The notes beneath the pieces were generated by a model. The model had not been told where the DNA came from, made no database searches, and worked only from the letters and a program-made list of their open reading frames with translations. Position numbers and translations under genes: made by a program. This document shows, in pieces, positions 50,033-57,810 of a stretch of DNA of 64,000 bases. The DNA is taken from contig CAZNOX010000002.1 of the NCBI GenBank assembly GCA_964574875.1, positions 113,678 through 177,677 of the forward strand, in the 5' to 3' direction. The stretch comes from DSCS01 sp035391585 (GTDB taxonomy: Bacteria; Macinerneyibacteriota; Macinerneyibacteria; Macinerneyibacteriales; DSCS01). Numbering within the stretch: the stretch's first letter is position 1; each line of letters begins with the position of its first letter.

Positions 50033-50048
50033 TGGCACGACAGTTGCT
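50033..50048 (+). promoter_or_regulatory. Sigma-54 type promoter of the hsp20 pair
   Basis: TGGCACGACAGTTGCT matches TGGCACG-N4-TTGCW at every fixed base. Transcription should begin about 12 bases downstream, some 20-25 nt before the first hsp20 ATG. An inverted repeat GGCTC-N5-GAGCC lies 65-80 bases upstream (49954-49968), where an enhancer-binding activator could sit. Confidence 0.82.
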
Positions 50049-50081
50049 TTATATAATAAGTAAAGATCAAGGAGGTGTGTT

Positions 50082-50555
50082 ATGAAACCAGTCAAGACAA
50101 ACGAAGACAAGAGAATGGATGTGGCCCGAAGGTATGACCCTTTCAGAGATTTTTTCGATGAGTTTGAATCCATGTTTGAGGATTTCTTCAGGCCCGGCCT
50201 GGTGAGAGGAGCCCGTGAATATCCCGCAGCGATCCATGCTGATGTGGGTGAAGACGATGAGAAATATATGATCCGGGCGGCTCTTCCGGGAATGCAGGAA
50301 GAGAAGATCAAGGTCACCGTGGATGAGGGGGTCCTCACCATCCGCGCCGAGCGTCAGGAAGAGGAGACCAGGGAAAACAAGGGTTATTTCAGGCGCGAGA
50401 TCGGATACGGCCAGTATGAGCGCCGCTTCCGGCTTCCGGAGAATGTGGACCTGAATAAAGTGGATGCCAGGTACAAGAACGGAATCCTGGATATCGACCT
50501 GCCTAAAAAAGAAAAAGGGCTGTCCAGAAAAGAGATCAAGGTCAAAGGGGCTTGA
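50082..50555 (+). CDS. Hsp20/alpha-crystallin small heat-shock protein
   Basis: A 157-residue holdase chaperone. The alpha-crystallin domain spans about 45-140 (YPAAIHADVGEDDEKYMIRA, ALPGMQEEKIKV, GYFRREIGYGQYERRFRLPE, YKNGILDIDLPKKE), with an N-terminal Phe-rich arm (DPFRDFFDEFESMFEDFF). The C-terminal I-x-I anchor is seen only as EIKVKG, which is weak. AAGGAGG lies 6 bases before the ATG. A second hsp20 follows 29 bases later. Confidence 0.95.
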   Translation: MKPVKTNEDKRMDVARRYDPFRDFFDEFESMFEDFFRPGLVRGAREYPAAIHADVGEDDEKYMIRAALPGMQEEKIKVTVDEGVLTIRAERQEEETRENKGYFRREIGYGQYERRFRLPENVDLNKVDARYKNGILDIDLPKKEKGLSRKEIKVKGA

Positions 50556-50566
50556 GCCCCTTTGAC
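50541..50566 (+). other. 12-bp perfect hairpin between the hsp20 genes
   Basis: GTCAAAGGGGCT pairs with AGCCCCTTTGAC around TG, spanning the stop codon of the first hsp20 gene. There is no T-tract, so it is more likely an mRNA processing or stability element than a terminator. Confidence 0.65.
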
Positions 50567-50584
50567 CCTGCGAAAGGAGAAGAG

Positions 50585-50950
50585 ATGAGTCTCATAGCCG
50601 TGAGCCGTTGCCATCCTGTAGTAAGAGAACAAAAAGTGCAGATCGAGGCCTCTGTGGGCAGGACAGAGAACGGGTTCGAGATCAGGGCTGCATTGCCGGG
50701 AGTGGAGAAGGAGAAGATCAGTGTTGTTGTGGATAAGGGGCGCCTGGTGATCAGGGCCAGCCGTGCCCCCGCGTTCACCCCTGACCGGGAGATCAGGCGT
50801 GAGCTGGCTGCCGGTGAGATGGTAAAAGAGTTTTATCTTCCCGACTCCATCGATATGGACGCTGTGGCTTCCCGTTATGAAAACGGGGTCCTCTCTGTCA
50901 CACTTCCTCTCAGACAACAAGCCGGCCCCAGGGCCGTTTCCATAGAGTAG
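50585..50950 (+). CDS. Second Hsp20-like protein
   Basis: A 121-residue small heat-shock protein, shorter than its neighbour and lacking the Phe-rich N-terminal arm. The crystallin domain is recognisable from FEIRAALPGVEKEKISVVV, EIRRELAAGEMVKEFYLPD and SRYENGVLSVTLPL. ATG 50585 is chosen because AAAGGAG lies 5 bases upstream. It ends at a strong terminator. The two proteins may form mixed oligomers, as IbpA and IbpB do. Confidence 0.9.
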   Translation: MSLIAVSRCHPVVREQKVQIEASVGRTENGFEIRAALPGVEKEKISVVVDKGRLVIRASRAPAFTPDREIRRELAAGEMVKEFYLPDSIDMDAVASRYENGVLSVTLPLRQQAGPRAVSIE

Positions 50951-50964
50951 GCCTTAAGGGCCGC

Positions 50965-50991
50965 GGGGCAGGTCATCTGCCCCTTTTTTTT
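50965..50991 (+). terminator. Rho-independent terminator of the hsp20 operon
   Basis: GGGGCAG/CTGCCCC around a five-base loop (50965-50983) followed by eight T. Confidence 0.92.
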
Positions 50992-51020
50992 ATCTTTTTT
51001 ATCCTGTCAACTCTTTTCGC

Positions 51021-51049
51021 TTGACACTGTTCCCCGGACATGGTACGCT
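51021..51049 (+). promoter_or_regulatory. Promoter abutting the ylxM start (leaderless)
   Basis: TTGACA (51021-51026), 17-base spacer, TACGCT (51044-51049), then 7 bases to the ATG at 51057. The -10 box is weak, but the -35 box is perfect. It would drive ylxM-ffh-rpsP and the genes beyond. Confidence 0.55.
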
Positions 51050-51056
51050 CCGGGAC

Positions 51057-51386
51057 ATGAAAGACGTCACGAACAGAGAATATCTCATCGACCTCTATGA
51101 GATCTACAGAGATCTGCTGACTTCAAGGCAGCGCCAGTATTTCGAATATTACTATTATGAAGATTACAGCCTGAGTGAGATCGCGGAAAATTTCGGTGTG
51201 AGCCGCCAGGCTGTCCAGACGGCACTCAGGAAAAGCGGGGATAACCTGGAACGGTTTGAGAAGGCCCTTTCAGTCCACCGCAAACAGCGGGAGCGGCTCA
51301 TTGCTTTGGAAGAACTCATGGAACTGAGCCGCAGAACGTCCTTTTCCACGGAGATATCACAGTTGGCAGAGAGGATGCGGGGGTAG
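51057..51386 (+). CDS. ylxM: YlxM-family helix-turn-helix protein
   Basis: A 109-residue protein related to sigma-70 region 4, encoded next to ffh in many bacteria and thought to affect SRP function. DLYEIYRDLLTSRQRQYFEY and DYSLSEIAENFGVSRQAVQT form the helix-turn-helix. ATG 51057 starts MKDVTNREY; the longer frame would overlap the promoter. No ribosome site precedes it. The ffh gene begins 2 bases after its stop. Confidence 0.9.
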   Translation: MKDVTNREYLIDLYEIYRDLLTSRQRQYFEYYYYEDYSLSEIAENFGVSRQAVQTALRKSGDNLERFEKALSVHRKQRERLIALEELMELSRRTSFSTEISQLAERMRG

Positions 51387-51388
51387 CT

Positions 51389-52696
51389 GTGTTTGATTCC
51401 TTATCAGCAAAACTTGACGCTGTCTTTAAAAAACTGTCGAGGCCCGGGGTCTTGCGCCCTGAAGATGTCAAAAACGGGTTGCGCGAGATCAGAATCGCTC
51501 TTCTTGAGGCTGATGTCCATTACAAGGTGGTCAAAGAGTTCATCCGGGAGGTGGAGTCCAGGGCTGTGGGAGAAGCTGTCCTGAAAAGCCTGACTCCGGC
51601 TCAGCAGATCGTGAAGATCGTGCGGGATGAGATGCTTTCTGTTCTGGGAGAATCGGTTCCTGTGGACACATCGGCCTCGCCCACGATCATCATGCTTGTG
51701 GGGCTTCAGGGTTCGGGAAAGACCACGGCTGCCGCTAAAATCGCAAAAAAGTTTAAAAAGGACGGGTTGAAACCGTTTCTCGTGGCGGCTGACCTCCAAC
51801 GGCCTGCAGCCATAGAACAGCTGGAGCAGCTTGCCGGGGAGACGGGAGTGGGCATCTATACCGATAAAGAGAAAAAAGATGTCGCCGAGGTGGTGCAGCG
51901 CGGTGTCGAGGCCGGGAAAAAAGCTTTTGCCAAGGTTATCCTGCTGGATACAGCGGGACGGCTTCACATGGATGATACGCTCATGGACGAATTGGAGGTG
52001 CTGCAGAAAAGAGTCCGTCCCCATGAGACGCTTCTTGTCATGGATGCCATGGCCGGTCAGGATGCCGTGAATGTGGCTCAGGGGTTTCAGGAGAAGATCG
52101 GCATCGACGGTGTGGTTTTCACAAAGGTGGACAGTGATGCCAGGGGCGGAGCCCTTCTCTCTCTGCGCATGGTCACGGGAAAGCCCGTGAAGTTCATCGG
52201 CGTCGGGGAGAAGAGTGATGATCTCGAACCCTTCCAGCCTGACCGCATGGTCTCACGCATCCTGGGGATGGGTGATGTCCTCACCCTCATCGAAAAAGCA
52301 GAAGAACAGTGGAGCGAAGACGAGGCCAGGGAGATGGAAGAGAAGTTTCTCAAAGCCCAGTTTACCCTGGAAGATTTTATGAAACAGATCAGGACGATCA
52401 AGAAGATGGGCTCGCTGAGCAGCCTTCTCAAGATGATCCCGGGGATGCCCGGAGACCTTGATGTGGATGAGAACCAGCTTGTCCGGGTGGAAGCGATCAT
52501 TCAATCGATGACACCTCGCGAAAGACAATATCCGGGAATCATCAAAGCGAGCCGGAAAAAGCGCATCGCCCGGGGCTCGGGGCGGACAGTAGCGGAAGTG
52601 AACCAGCTGCTTCGGCAGTATGAAATGAGTAAGAAGATGATGAAAAAACTGGGAAAAGGCGGAAGGAACGCAGGGTTTCCCGGGCTTTTTCAGTAA
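51389..52696 (+). CDS. ffh: Signal recognition particle protein Ffh
   Basis: SRP GTPase of 435 residues that targets nascent membrane proteins with 4.5S RNA. The N domain is followed by the G domain (VGLQGSGKTTAAAKIAKKF, DLQRPAAIEQLEQL, LLDTAGRLHMDD, FTKVDSDARGGALLS) and the Met-rich M domain (SLLKMIPGMPGD, SMTPRERQYPGIIKASRKKR, YEMSKKMMKKLG). The start codon is GTG, directly after ylxM. The 4.5S RNA gene is not in this window. Confidence 0.97.
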   Translation: MFDSLSAKLDAVFKKLSRPGVLRPEDVKNGLREIRIALLEADVHYKVVKEFIREVESRAVGEAVLKSLTPAQQIVKIVRDEMLSVLGESVPVDTSASPTIIMLVGLQGSGKTTAAAKIAKKFKKDGLKPFLVAADLQRPAAIEQLEQLAGETGVGIYTDKEKKDVAEVVQRGVEAGKKAFAKVILLDTAGRLHMDDTLMDELEVLQKRVRPHETLLVMDAMAGQDAVNVAQGFQEKIGIDGVVFTKVDSDARGGALLSLRMVTGKPVKFIGVGEKSDDLEPFQPDRMVSRILGMGDVLTLIEKAEEQWSEDEAREMEEKFLKAQFTLEDFMKQIRTIKKMGSLSSLLKMIPGMPGDLDVDENQLVRVEAIIQSMTPRERQYPGIIKASRKKRIARGSGRTVAEVNQLLRQYEMSKKMMKKLGKGGRNAGFPGLFQ

Positions 52697-52717
52697 ACGT
52701 GATGACAGGAGGTCGTT

Positions 52718-52984
52718 ATGGCAGTGAAGATCAGAATGAAAAGGATTGGAAAAAAAGGACAGCCCTATTACAGGGTGGTCATCGCCGATTCCCGCACAAA
52801 ACGGGACGGACGAGTGATCGAAGAGGTGGGATATTATAATCCCAACACCCAGCCCGCAGATGTCTCCATCAGAGAAGAGCGGGTTTTGGAGTGGCTTTCA
52901 AAGGGAGCCCAGCCCACGGTCATCGCAAGAAATCTGCTGAAAAAATGCGGGATCTGGGAGAAGTTTGCTGAAGGGAAAAAATAA
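52718..52984 (+). CDS. rpsP: Ribosomal protein S16
   Basis: An 88-residue small-subunit protein: MAVKIRMKRIGKKGQPYYRV, VIADSRTKRDGRVIEEVGYY, NPNTQP. AGGAGG lies before the ATG, in the standard position after ffh. Confidence 0.97.
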   Translation: MAVKIRMKRIGKKGQPYYRVVIADSRTKRDGRVIEEVGYYNPNTQPADVSIREERVLEWLSKGAQPTVIARNLLKKCGIWEKFAEGKK

Positions 52985-52988
52985 GGGT

Positions 52989-53228
52989 ATGAGAGAGAAA
53001 ATGAAGGAAAACCTGGCCTTTTTCGTCCGGGAACTCGTGGAAGATAAGGATGCTGTCCGTATCGACCTGGAAGAGGACCGGGAGACCATCATCCTGAAGA
53101 TCCACCTTGCGGAGAAAGACCGCGGGGCTGTCATCGGGGTGAACGGAAAAAGGATCAAAGCCCTGAAGGAAGTCATCCACATGGAAGGGTTCAAGACAGG
53201 GAAAAAGGTGCGCCTGGAAGTCATATGA
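52989..53228 (+). CDS. khpA: KH-domain RNA-binding protein KhpA
   Basis: A 79-residue single KH-domain protein with the GxxG loop in GAVIGVNGKRIKALKEVI. It binds RNA with KhpB in several bacteria and is always found between rpsP and rimM. The ATG at 52989 is used here; the ATG at 53001 (MKENLAFFVREL) is also possible and fits the family length slightly better. It overlaps rimM by 4 bases. Confidence 0.9.
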   Translation: MREKMKENLAFFVRELVEDKDAVRIDLEEDRETIILKIHLAEKDRGAVIGVNGKRIKALKEVIHMEGFKTGKKVRLEVI

Positions 53229-53731
53229 GTTTTTTTCGGATCGGACGGATACTCAAGCCTCATGGAGTCCGGGGAGCATTCAAAGTGCTCATCGAGACAG
53301 ATTTTCCTGACCGGTTCTCCCGGGACGAAAGCATTATCATCGAGCATGAGGGAGAGCATAAGCGGTTCACCCTGGAAGAGGTGAAGTTTCTGAACAACGG
53401 GATGGCTGTCCTCAAAGCAGAGGGAATCGATTCTCCTGAAGAGGCTGTCCGATACAAGAATGCAGGGATCGTCGTGACGGAAGAGGACCTGACACCTCTT
53501 GAAGAGGGGATGTACTATTATCATGACCTCATGGGGTGCCGTGTGGTCCAGTCCGGAGAAGTGATCGGTTCTGTCACAGACGTCTTTTTTAACGGCGGAA
53601 CGGATATCTATGTGGTGGAGGCCGAAGAGGGCCGGACGGTGATGATTCCGGCGGTCAAGGCCTTTATCAAAAATGTGGACATCGCAAAAAAAGAGATCCG
53701 GGTGGAGCTCATCGAAGGAATGATCGAATGA
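53225..53731 (+). CDS. rimM: 16S rRNA processing protein RimM
   Basis: A 168-residue ribosome maturation factor binding S19. FRIGRILKPHGVRGAFKVLI is the classic N-terminus. The PRC-barrel follows, with YYYHDLMGCRVV, IGSVTDVFFNGGTDIYVV and MIPAVKAFIKNVDIAKKEIR. ATGA overlaps join it to khpA and trmD. Confidence 0.96.
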   Translation: MSFFRIGRILKPHGVRGAFKVLIETDFPDRFSRDESIIIEHEGEHKRFTLEEVKFLNNGMAVLKAEGIDSPEEAVRYKNAGIVVTEEDLTPLEEGMYYYHDLMGCRVVQSGEVIGSVTDVFFNGGTDIYVVEAEEGRTVMIPAVKAFIKNVDIAKKEIRVELIEGMIE

Positions 53732-54966
53732 CCGTGGATATTCTGACTCTCTTTCCCGAGATGTTTTCCTCTCCCTTCGAGGAGAGTATCCTCAAAAGGG
53801 CCCGGCAAAACGGATATCTGGCTTTAAACGTCCACAATATCAGGGATTATGCGCAGGACAAGCATCAGGTCACCGATGATTATCCTTATGGCGGCGGAGC
53901 CGGAATGGTCATGAAAGCCGAACCCCTTGTGACGGCCATCGAATCGGTGGACAGCGGCCATCACCGGATCCTTCTGACACCCCGCGGGACACCGCTTTCA
54001 CAGAAGGTGGTCCGGCGCCTCTCCGAAAAGGAGAAGCTCCTCATCGTCTGCGGACGTTACGAGGGGGTCGATGAACGCGTCACAGAAGAGGCCATCGACG
54101 AAGAGATCTCCCTGGGGGATTTTATCCTCTCCGGAGGAGAGCTGGCGGCCATGGCTCTGGTGGACGCGGTGGTCCGGCTGATTCCCGGCGTGCTGGGAAA
54201 TGAGGAGTCGGCTGCGGAAGAAAGCTTCAGTGAAGATCTCCTGGAGTATCCCCAGTACACCCGTCCCGCTCTCTTCAGAGGACGGCAGGTTCCTGAAGTC
54301 CTTCTGTCGGGAGACCATGCCAGGATCGCAGCCTGGAGGAAAGAAGAAGCTATAAAGAAGACCCGTCAGGCCCGGCCGGACCTTGTCTGCAGGCGTGCAG
54401 TCTATTGCGGCCTGGTCCATTTCCCTGTCAGGGACAAGACGGGAGAGGTCGTCAGCACATCGGTGACGCCCATCGATATCCATGATATCGCCCGGACCTG
54501 CAGGACATACGGGATCAGACGATATTTTGTCATCTCTCCGCATCCGGCTCAGAATGAAGCCATCCGAAAGATGCTGGACTTCTGGGAAGAGGGTGCGGGG
54601 AAAAAGTATAATGCCAACAGGGCGGAAGCCCTTTCCCTGGTCCGGCTCACCGAAAGCATCGACGAGGCTGTGGAGCGGGTGATCAGGGAAGAGGGGGAAA
54701 CGCCGGAGATCTGGGTGACAAGCGCCCGGTTCGAAGACGGGGCCCTGGAGTATGAGGAAGCGCGCAAAGCGCTTCAGGGCGAAAAGAGAACCCCTGTCCT
54801 GCTCCTTTTCGGGACGGGGTGGGGCCTCTCCGAGGATATCACGGAGAAGGCTGATTTTCGTTTGGCGCCGGTCAAAGGCGCAGGTGACGGTTTTAACCAT
54901 TTGTCGGTACGCAGTGCCGCAGCTGTTATGTTAGACAGATTATTCGGAAACGGGAGGTCGTTATGA
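53728..54966 (+). CDS. trmD: tRNA (guanine-37-N1)-methyltransferase fused to a second SPOUT-like domain
   Basis: Residues 1 to about 230 are a complete TrmD, which adds m1G37 to tRNA: LTLFPEMFSSPFEESI, YGGGAGMVMKAEP, the knot GRYEGVDERV and LGDFILSGGELAAMALVDAV. Residues from about 230 to 412 form an extra domain (AVYCGLVHFPVRDKTGEVVS, TPIDIHDIARTCRTYGIRRY, VLLLFGTGWGLSED, GDGFNHLSVRSAAAVMLDRL) that matches my memory of the Thermotoga TM1570 type (SAM-dependent RNA methyltransferase, PF09936). In Thermotoga and some other lineages that is a separate gene beside trmD. Both parts look intact. It overlaps rimM and rplS by 4 bases. Confidence 0.93.
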   Translation: MTVDILTLFPEMFSSPFEESILKRARQNGYLALNVHNIRDYAQDKHQVTDDYPYGGGAGMVMKAEPLVTAIESVDSGHHRILLTPRGTPLSQKVVRRLSEKEKLLIVCGRYEGVDERVTEEAIDEEISLGDFILSGGELAAMALVDAVVRLIPGVLGNEESAAEESFSEDLLEYPQYTRPALFRGRQVPEVLLSGDHARIAAWRKEEAIKKTRQARPDLVCRRAVYCGLVHFPVRDKTGEVVSTSVTPIDIHDIARTCRTYGIRRYFVISPHPAQNEAIRKMLDFWEEGAGKKYNANRAEALSLVRLTESIDEAVERVIREEGETPEIWVTSARFEDGALEYEEARKALQGEKRTPVLLLFGTGWGLSEDITEKADFRLAPVKGAGDGFNHLSVRSAAAVMLDRLFGNGRSL

Positions 54967-55313
54967 ATGAAATCATCAAACAGATCAACAATGAAAACCT
55001 GAGGACGGATTTGCCTGATATCAAAGTCGGGGATACGGTCAAGGTTTTTGTGAAGATCACAGAAGGAAACAAAGAGAGGATCCAGTTCTTCGAAGGATTG
55101 GTCCTCAAGCGTCAGGGTTCCGGCCTGAATGCCAATTTCACTGTGCGCAGAGTCACAGGGAAGATCGGCGTCGAGAGGACGTTTCTTATGAATTCTCCTC
55201 TTATCGATAAGGTCGAAGTGAAAAAAAGCGCTAAAGTGCGGCGTTCAAAGCTCTACTACATGAGGGAACGGTTCGGGAAAAAAGCACGTCTCAAGGAGAA
55301 ACGAGATTTTTAA
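54963..55313 (+). CDS. rplS: Ribosomal protein L19
   Basis: A 116-residue large-subunit protein: LPDIKVGDTVKVFVKITEGN, ERIQFFEGLVLKRQGSG, FTVRRVTGKIGVERTF, VRRSKLYYMRERFGKKARLK. GGGAGG lies upstream, and the start overlaps the trmD fusion gene. Confidence 0.97.
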   Translation: MNEIIKQINNENLRTDLPDIKVGDTVKVFVKITEGNKERIQFFEGLVLKRQGSGLNANFTVRRVTGKIGVERTFLMNSPLIDKVEVKKSAKVRRSKLYYMRERFGKKARLKEKRDF

Positions 55314-55319
55314 AGCTTC

Positions 55320-56000
55320 ATGAAGGACAATGAGGCGTTTGACCGGAAGATTTTTGAAGATGATCCGGAAATCCGTTTTTTGATCGGGGTGGATGAAGCC
55401 GGCCGGGGCCCCCTGGCCGGGCCGCTCTCCATCGGCCTTTTTATTCAGTCACGGCAGGCGGCTTTTACCCGGGGGGTGACGGATTCCAAGAAGATGAGCC
55501 CGTCCCGAAGAGGGACGGTCTTTTCTCAGTTGAAAAGGGAAGCCTTCACCGCCTGGGCGGTCTCACTCATTCCGCCCCGTATCATCGATGATGTGAATAT
55601 CTATGAAGCCACACGCAGGGGGATGGAAGAGATTCTTCTTTCCCTTCCCGGGTGGATCCTGGCCAGAGCCCGGATCCTCGTTGATGCCATGACGCTTCGT
55701 CTTCCGGAGCTTCCCGTCACATCTCTTGCGAGATGCGACAGCCTCTCCTACACAGTGGGAGCCGCGTCCATTATGGCCAAGGAGATCCGTGACCGCTATA
55801 TGGAAAGAGCCGCTCTCCGGTATCCCGGGTATCATTTTGAACAGAACAGGGGATATCCCACACAAGAACATATGATGTCCCTGAAAGCTGCCGGCCCTTC
55901 ACCCATCCACCGGATGAGTTATCGCCCGGTGCAGGAAAGTGTCCGGCAGACAGCCCTGAGACGGCACACGCCGTTCTCGATTCCAAAGGAGGACATATGA
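55320..56000 (+). CDS. rnhB: Ribonuclease HII
   Basis: A 226-residue enzyme that removes ribonucleotides from DNA. The catalytic acidic residues are in GVDEAGRGPLAGPL (Asp-Glu), in LVDAMTL and in RCDSLSYTVGAASIMAKEIRD (first 20: RCDSLSYTVGAASIMAKEIR). YPTQEHM and FEQNRGYP are also typical. No ribosome site precedes the ATG, which lies 6 bases after the rplS stop, so coupled translation is likely. Confidence 0.95.
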   Translation: MKDNEAFDRKIFEDDPEIRFLIGVDEAGRGPLAGPLSIGLFIQSRQAAFTRGVTDSKKMSPSRRGTVFSQLKREAFTAWAVSLIPPRIIDDVNIYEATRRGMEEILLSLPGWILARARILVDAMTLRLPELPVTSLARCDSLSYTVGAASIMAKEIRDRYMERAALRYPGYHFEQNRGYPTQEHMMSLKAAGPSPIHRMSYRPVQESVRQTALRRHTPFSIPKEDI

Positions 56001-56875
56001 GACGTTTTTCGTTGACCCTTCTGGCCCTGGTGACCCTTCTGATTGTTCAGTCCTGCGGACCGGCTCCGAACCCGATGTTTTATGCTGCACACAAGGGGGG
56101 GGAGACCGTCTATCTCTTCGGTTCTATTCACGCTGCCGACAAGAGTTTTTATCCGCTGCCGGAGAAGATCGAGACAGCGTTCCAATCGTCTCAGGCTCTG
56201 GCCGTGGAAGTGGATATCAGAAACATCGATCAGATGAAATTGACCACATATGTTTTATCCAACGGGATGTACCCTGAAGGGATGACTCTGGAGAAAGCCC
56301 TGGGCGATCATGCAGAGGAGTTCAAGGCCTATTGTGAAAAAGAGGGGATCCCCTGGCAGCAGATGAATCCCATGAGGCCGTGGATGGCGTCCATGTTTCT
56401 CTCTCAGATGGTGATTCAGAAGACCGGGATCGACCCGTCTCTGGGGCTTGACCTCTATTTCATGAATAAAGCCGGGGACCGTGAGATCATCTCTCTGGAA
56501 ACAATGGAAAGCCAGCTGGAGACATTTTCAGGAGTCCCCGAGGAGGTGCAGATCCTCTCGCTCCTCGAAGGCATCGAGAAGGAAGAGGACCCGGTTAAAT
56601 CCCTAAAAAAGCTCACACGTCTGTGGAAGAAGGGGGAGCGTGGTCCCCTGGAAGAGAATATTTTCGAAAGCCGGCTGGAAAAACCAGAACTGGAACCCTA
56701 CTATACAGCCCTGTTCGATGTGAGAAACAGGGGCATGGAAGAGGGGATCGAGAAGGCTCTGGCCAGAGACGAGATCTCCACTCTTTTTGTCGTTGTGGGC
56801 GCCGGCCACCTTCTGGGGGACCAGGGGCTGGTGGAGCTCATGAAACAGAAGGGGTATGAGGTCGAGCGGTTATAA
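55997..56875 (+). CDS. TraB/GumN family lipoprotein
   Basis: A 292-residue envelope protein with a lipoprotein signal (lipobox LIVQSC, Cys at residue 20). The family shows two GxxH motifs, here FGSIHAADKSFYPLP near residue 42 and VVVGAGHLLGDQGLVEL near 275, which are likely metal or catalytic sites of a protease-like fold. The function in bacteria is poorly defined. It overlaps rnhB by 4 bases (ATGA), ending this operon. Confidence 0.88.
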   Translation: MRRFSLTLLALVTLLIVQSCGPAPNPMFYAAHKGGETVYLFGSIHAADKSFYPLPEKIETAFQSSQALAVEVDIRNIDQMKLTTYVLSNGMYPEGMTLEKALGDHAEEFKAYCEKEGIPWQQMNPMRPWMASMFLSQMVIQKTGIDPSLGLDLYFMNKAGDREIISLETMESQLETFSGVPEEVQILSLLEGIEKEEDPVKSLKKLTRLWKKGERGPLEENIFESRLEKPELEPYYTALFDVRNRGMEEGIEKALARDEISTLFVVVGAGHLLGDQGLVELMKQKGYEVERL

Positions 56876-56881
56876 TTAGTC

Positions 56882-56910
56882 TTGAAATGACTTGAAAGAT
56901 ATGAAATAAT
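56882..56910 (+). promoter_or_regulatory. Probable promoter of glyQS
   Basis: TTGAAA (56882-56887), 17-base spacer, AATAAT (56905-56910), about 40 bases before glyQ. No T-box leader is present. Confidence 0.5.
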
Positions 56911-56949
56911 CATCACCATTGGGGAGCGTTGTTAACACACGGAGGCACA

Positions 56950-57810
56950 ATGACATTCCAGCAGATGATCAGGACATTAAATGATTATTGGGAAAAGCAG
57001 GGGGCCCTTCTCCTCTACCCGTATGACATGGAAAAGGGCGCCGGGACGTTTAACCCCCACACCTTCCTGCGGTCACTGGACAGAAAACCCTGGAAGGCGG
57101 CTTATGTGGAGCCCTGCCGGCGTCCCAAAGACGGGCGGTATGGAGAGAACCCTTACCGGGGGCAGCACTATTTTCAGTACCAGGTGGTTCTGAAGCCGGT
57201 TCCTGAGAATATTCAGGAACTCTATATCGAAAGCCTGGCCTGCCTGGGCCTTCTCCCCGAAGAGCACGACATCCGGTTTGTCATGGATGATTGGGAATCC
57301 CCCACTGTGGGGGCCTGGGGGCTGGGCTGGGAAGTCTGGGTCGACGGGATGGAAGTCACCCAGTATACCTACTTCCAGCAAGTGGGCGGACTGGAAGTGG
57401 ATCCCGTGACGGTGGAACTCACCTACGGGCTGGAACGGCTGGCCATGTACATCCAGGATGTGGGAAGCATGTTCGATCTGAAATGGAATGACGAAACGAC
57501 ATACGGAGAGATCTATCACCGGAATGAAGTGGAAAACTCCTGTTATAATCTCCGGGAAGCTGATATCGCCCTTCTGTGGAATACATTCGAAGCCAATGAA
57601 AAAGAGTGTCTTCGCCTCGTCCGTGAAGAGCTTGTACGTCCGGCGTATGACTACGTGATCAAGAACTCGCATCTTTTCAACCTCCTGGAAGCCCGGGGTG
57701 CGATCTCGGTTTCCGAGCGCACCAATTTCATCGGGAGGATCCGACGGCTGGCCAGAGCCTGTGCAAAAGCGTACAGGGAGAGTGAAAACGGGGGTGAAGA
57801 CCATGCGTGA
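56950..57810 (+). CDS. glyQ: Glycyl-tRNA synthetase alpha subunit
   Basis: A 286-residue class II catalytic subunit. TFQQMIRTLNDYWEKQGALL, MEKGAGTFNPHTFLR, YVEPCRRPKDGRYGENPYR, WGLGWEVWVDGMEVTQYTYF and GLERLAMYIQ are the well-conserved stretches. ATG 56950 has GGAGG 4 bases upstream. It overlaps glyS by 8 bases. The two-subunit enzyme is typical of many bacteria but not of Spirochaetes, Bacteroidetes or Actinobacteria. Confidence 0.97.
   Translation: MTFQQMIRTLNDYWEKQGALLLYPYDMEKGAGTFNPHTFLRSLDRKPWKAAYVEPCRRPKDGRYGENPYRGQHYFQYQVVLKPVPENIQELYIESLACLGLLPEEHDIRFVMDDWESPTVGAWGLGWEVWVDGMEVTQYTYFQQVGGLEVDPVTVELTYGLERLAMYIQDVGSMFDLKWNDETTYGEIYHRNEVENSCYNLREADIALLWNTFEANEKECLRLVREELVRPAYDYVIKNSHLFNLLEARGAISVSERTNFIGRIRRLARACAKAYRESENGGEDHA

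Noticed and set aside
56876..56949. T-box leader before glyQ
   Set aside because: Only 74 bases lie between genes and neither the T-box sequence nor a terminator is present.
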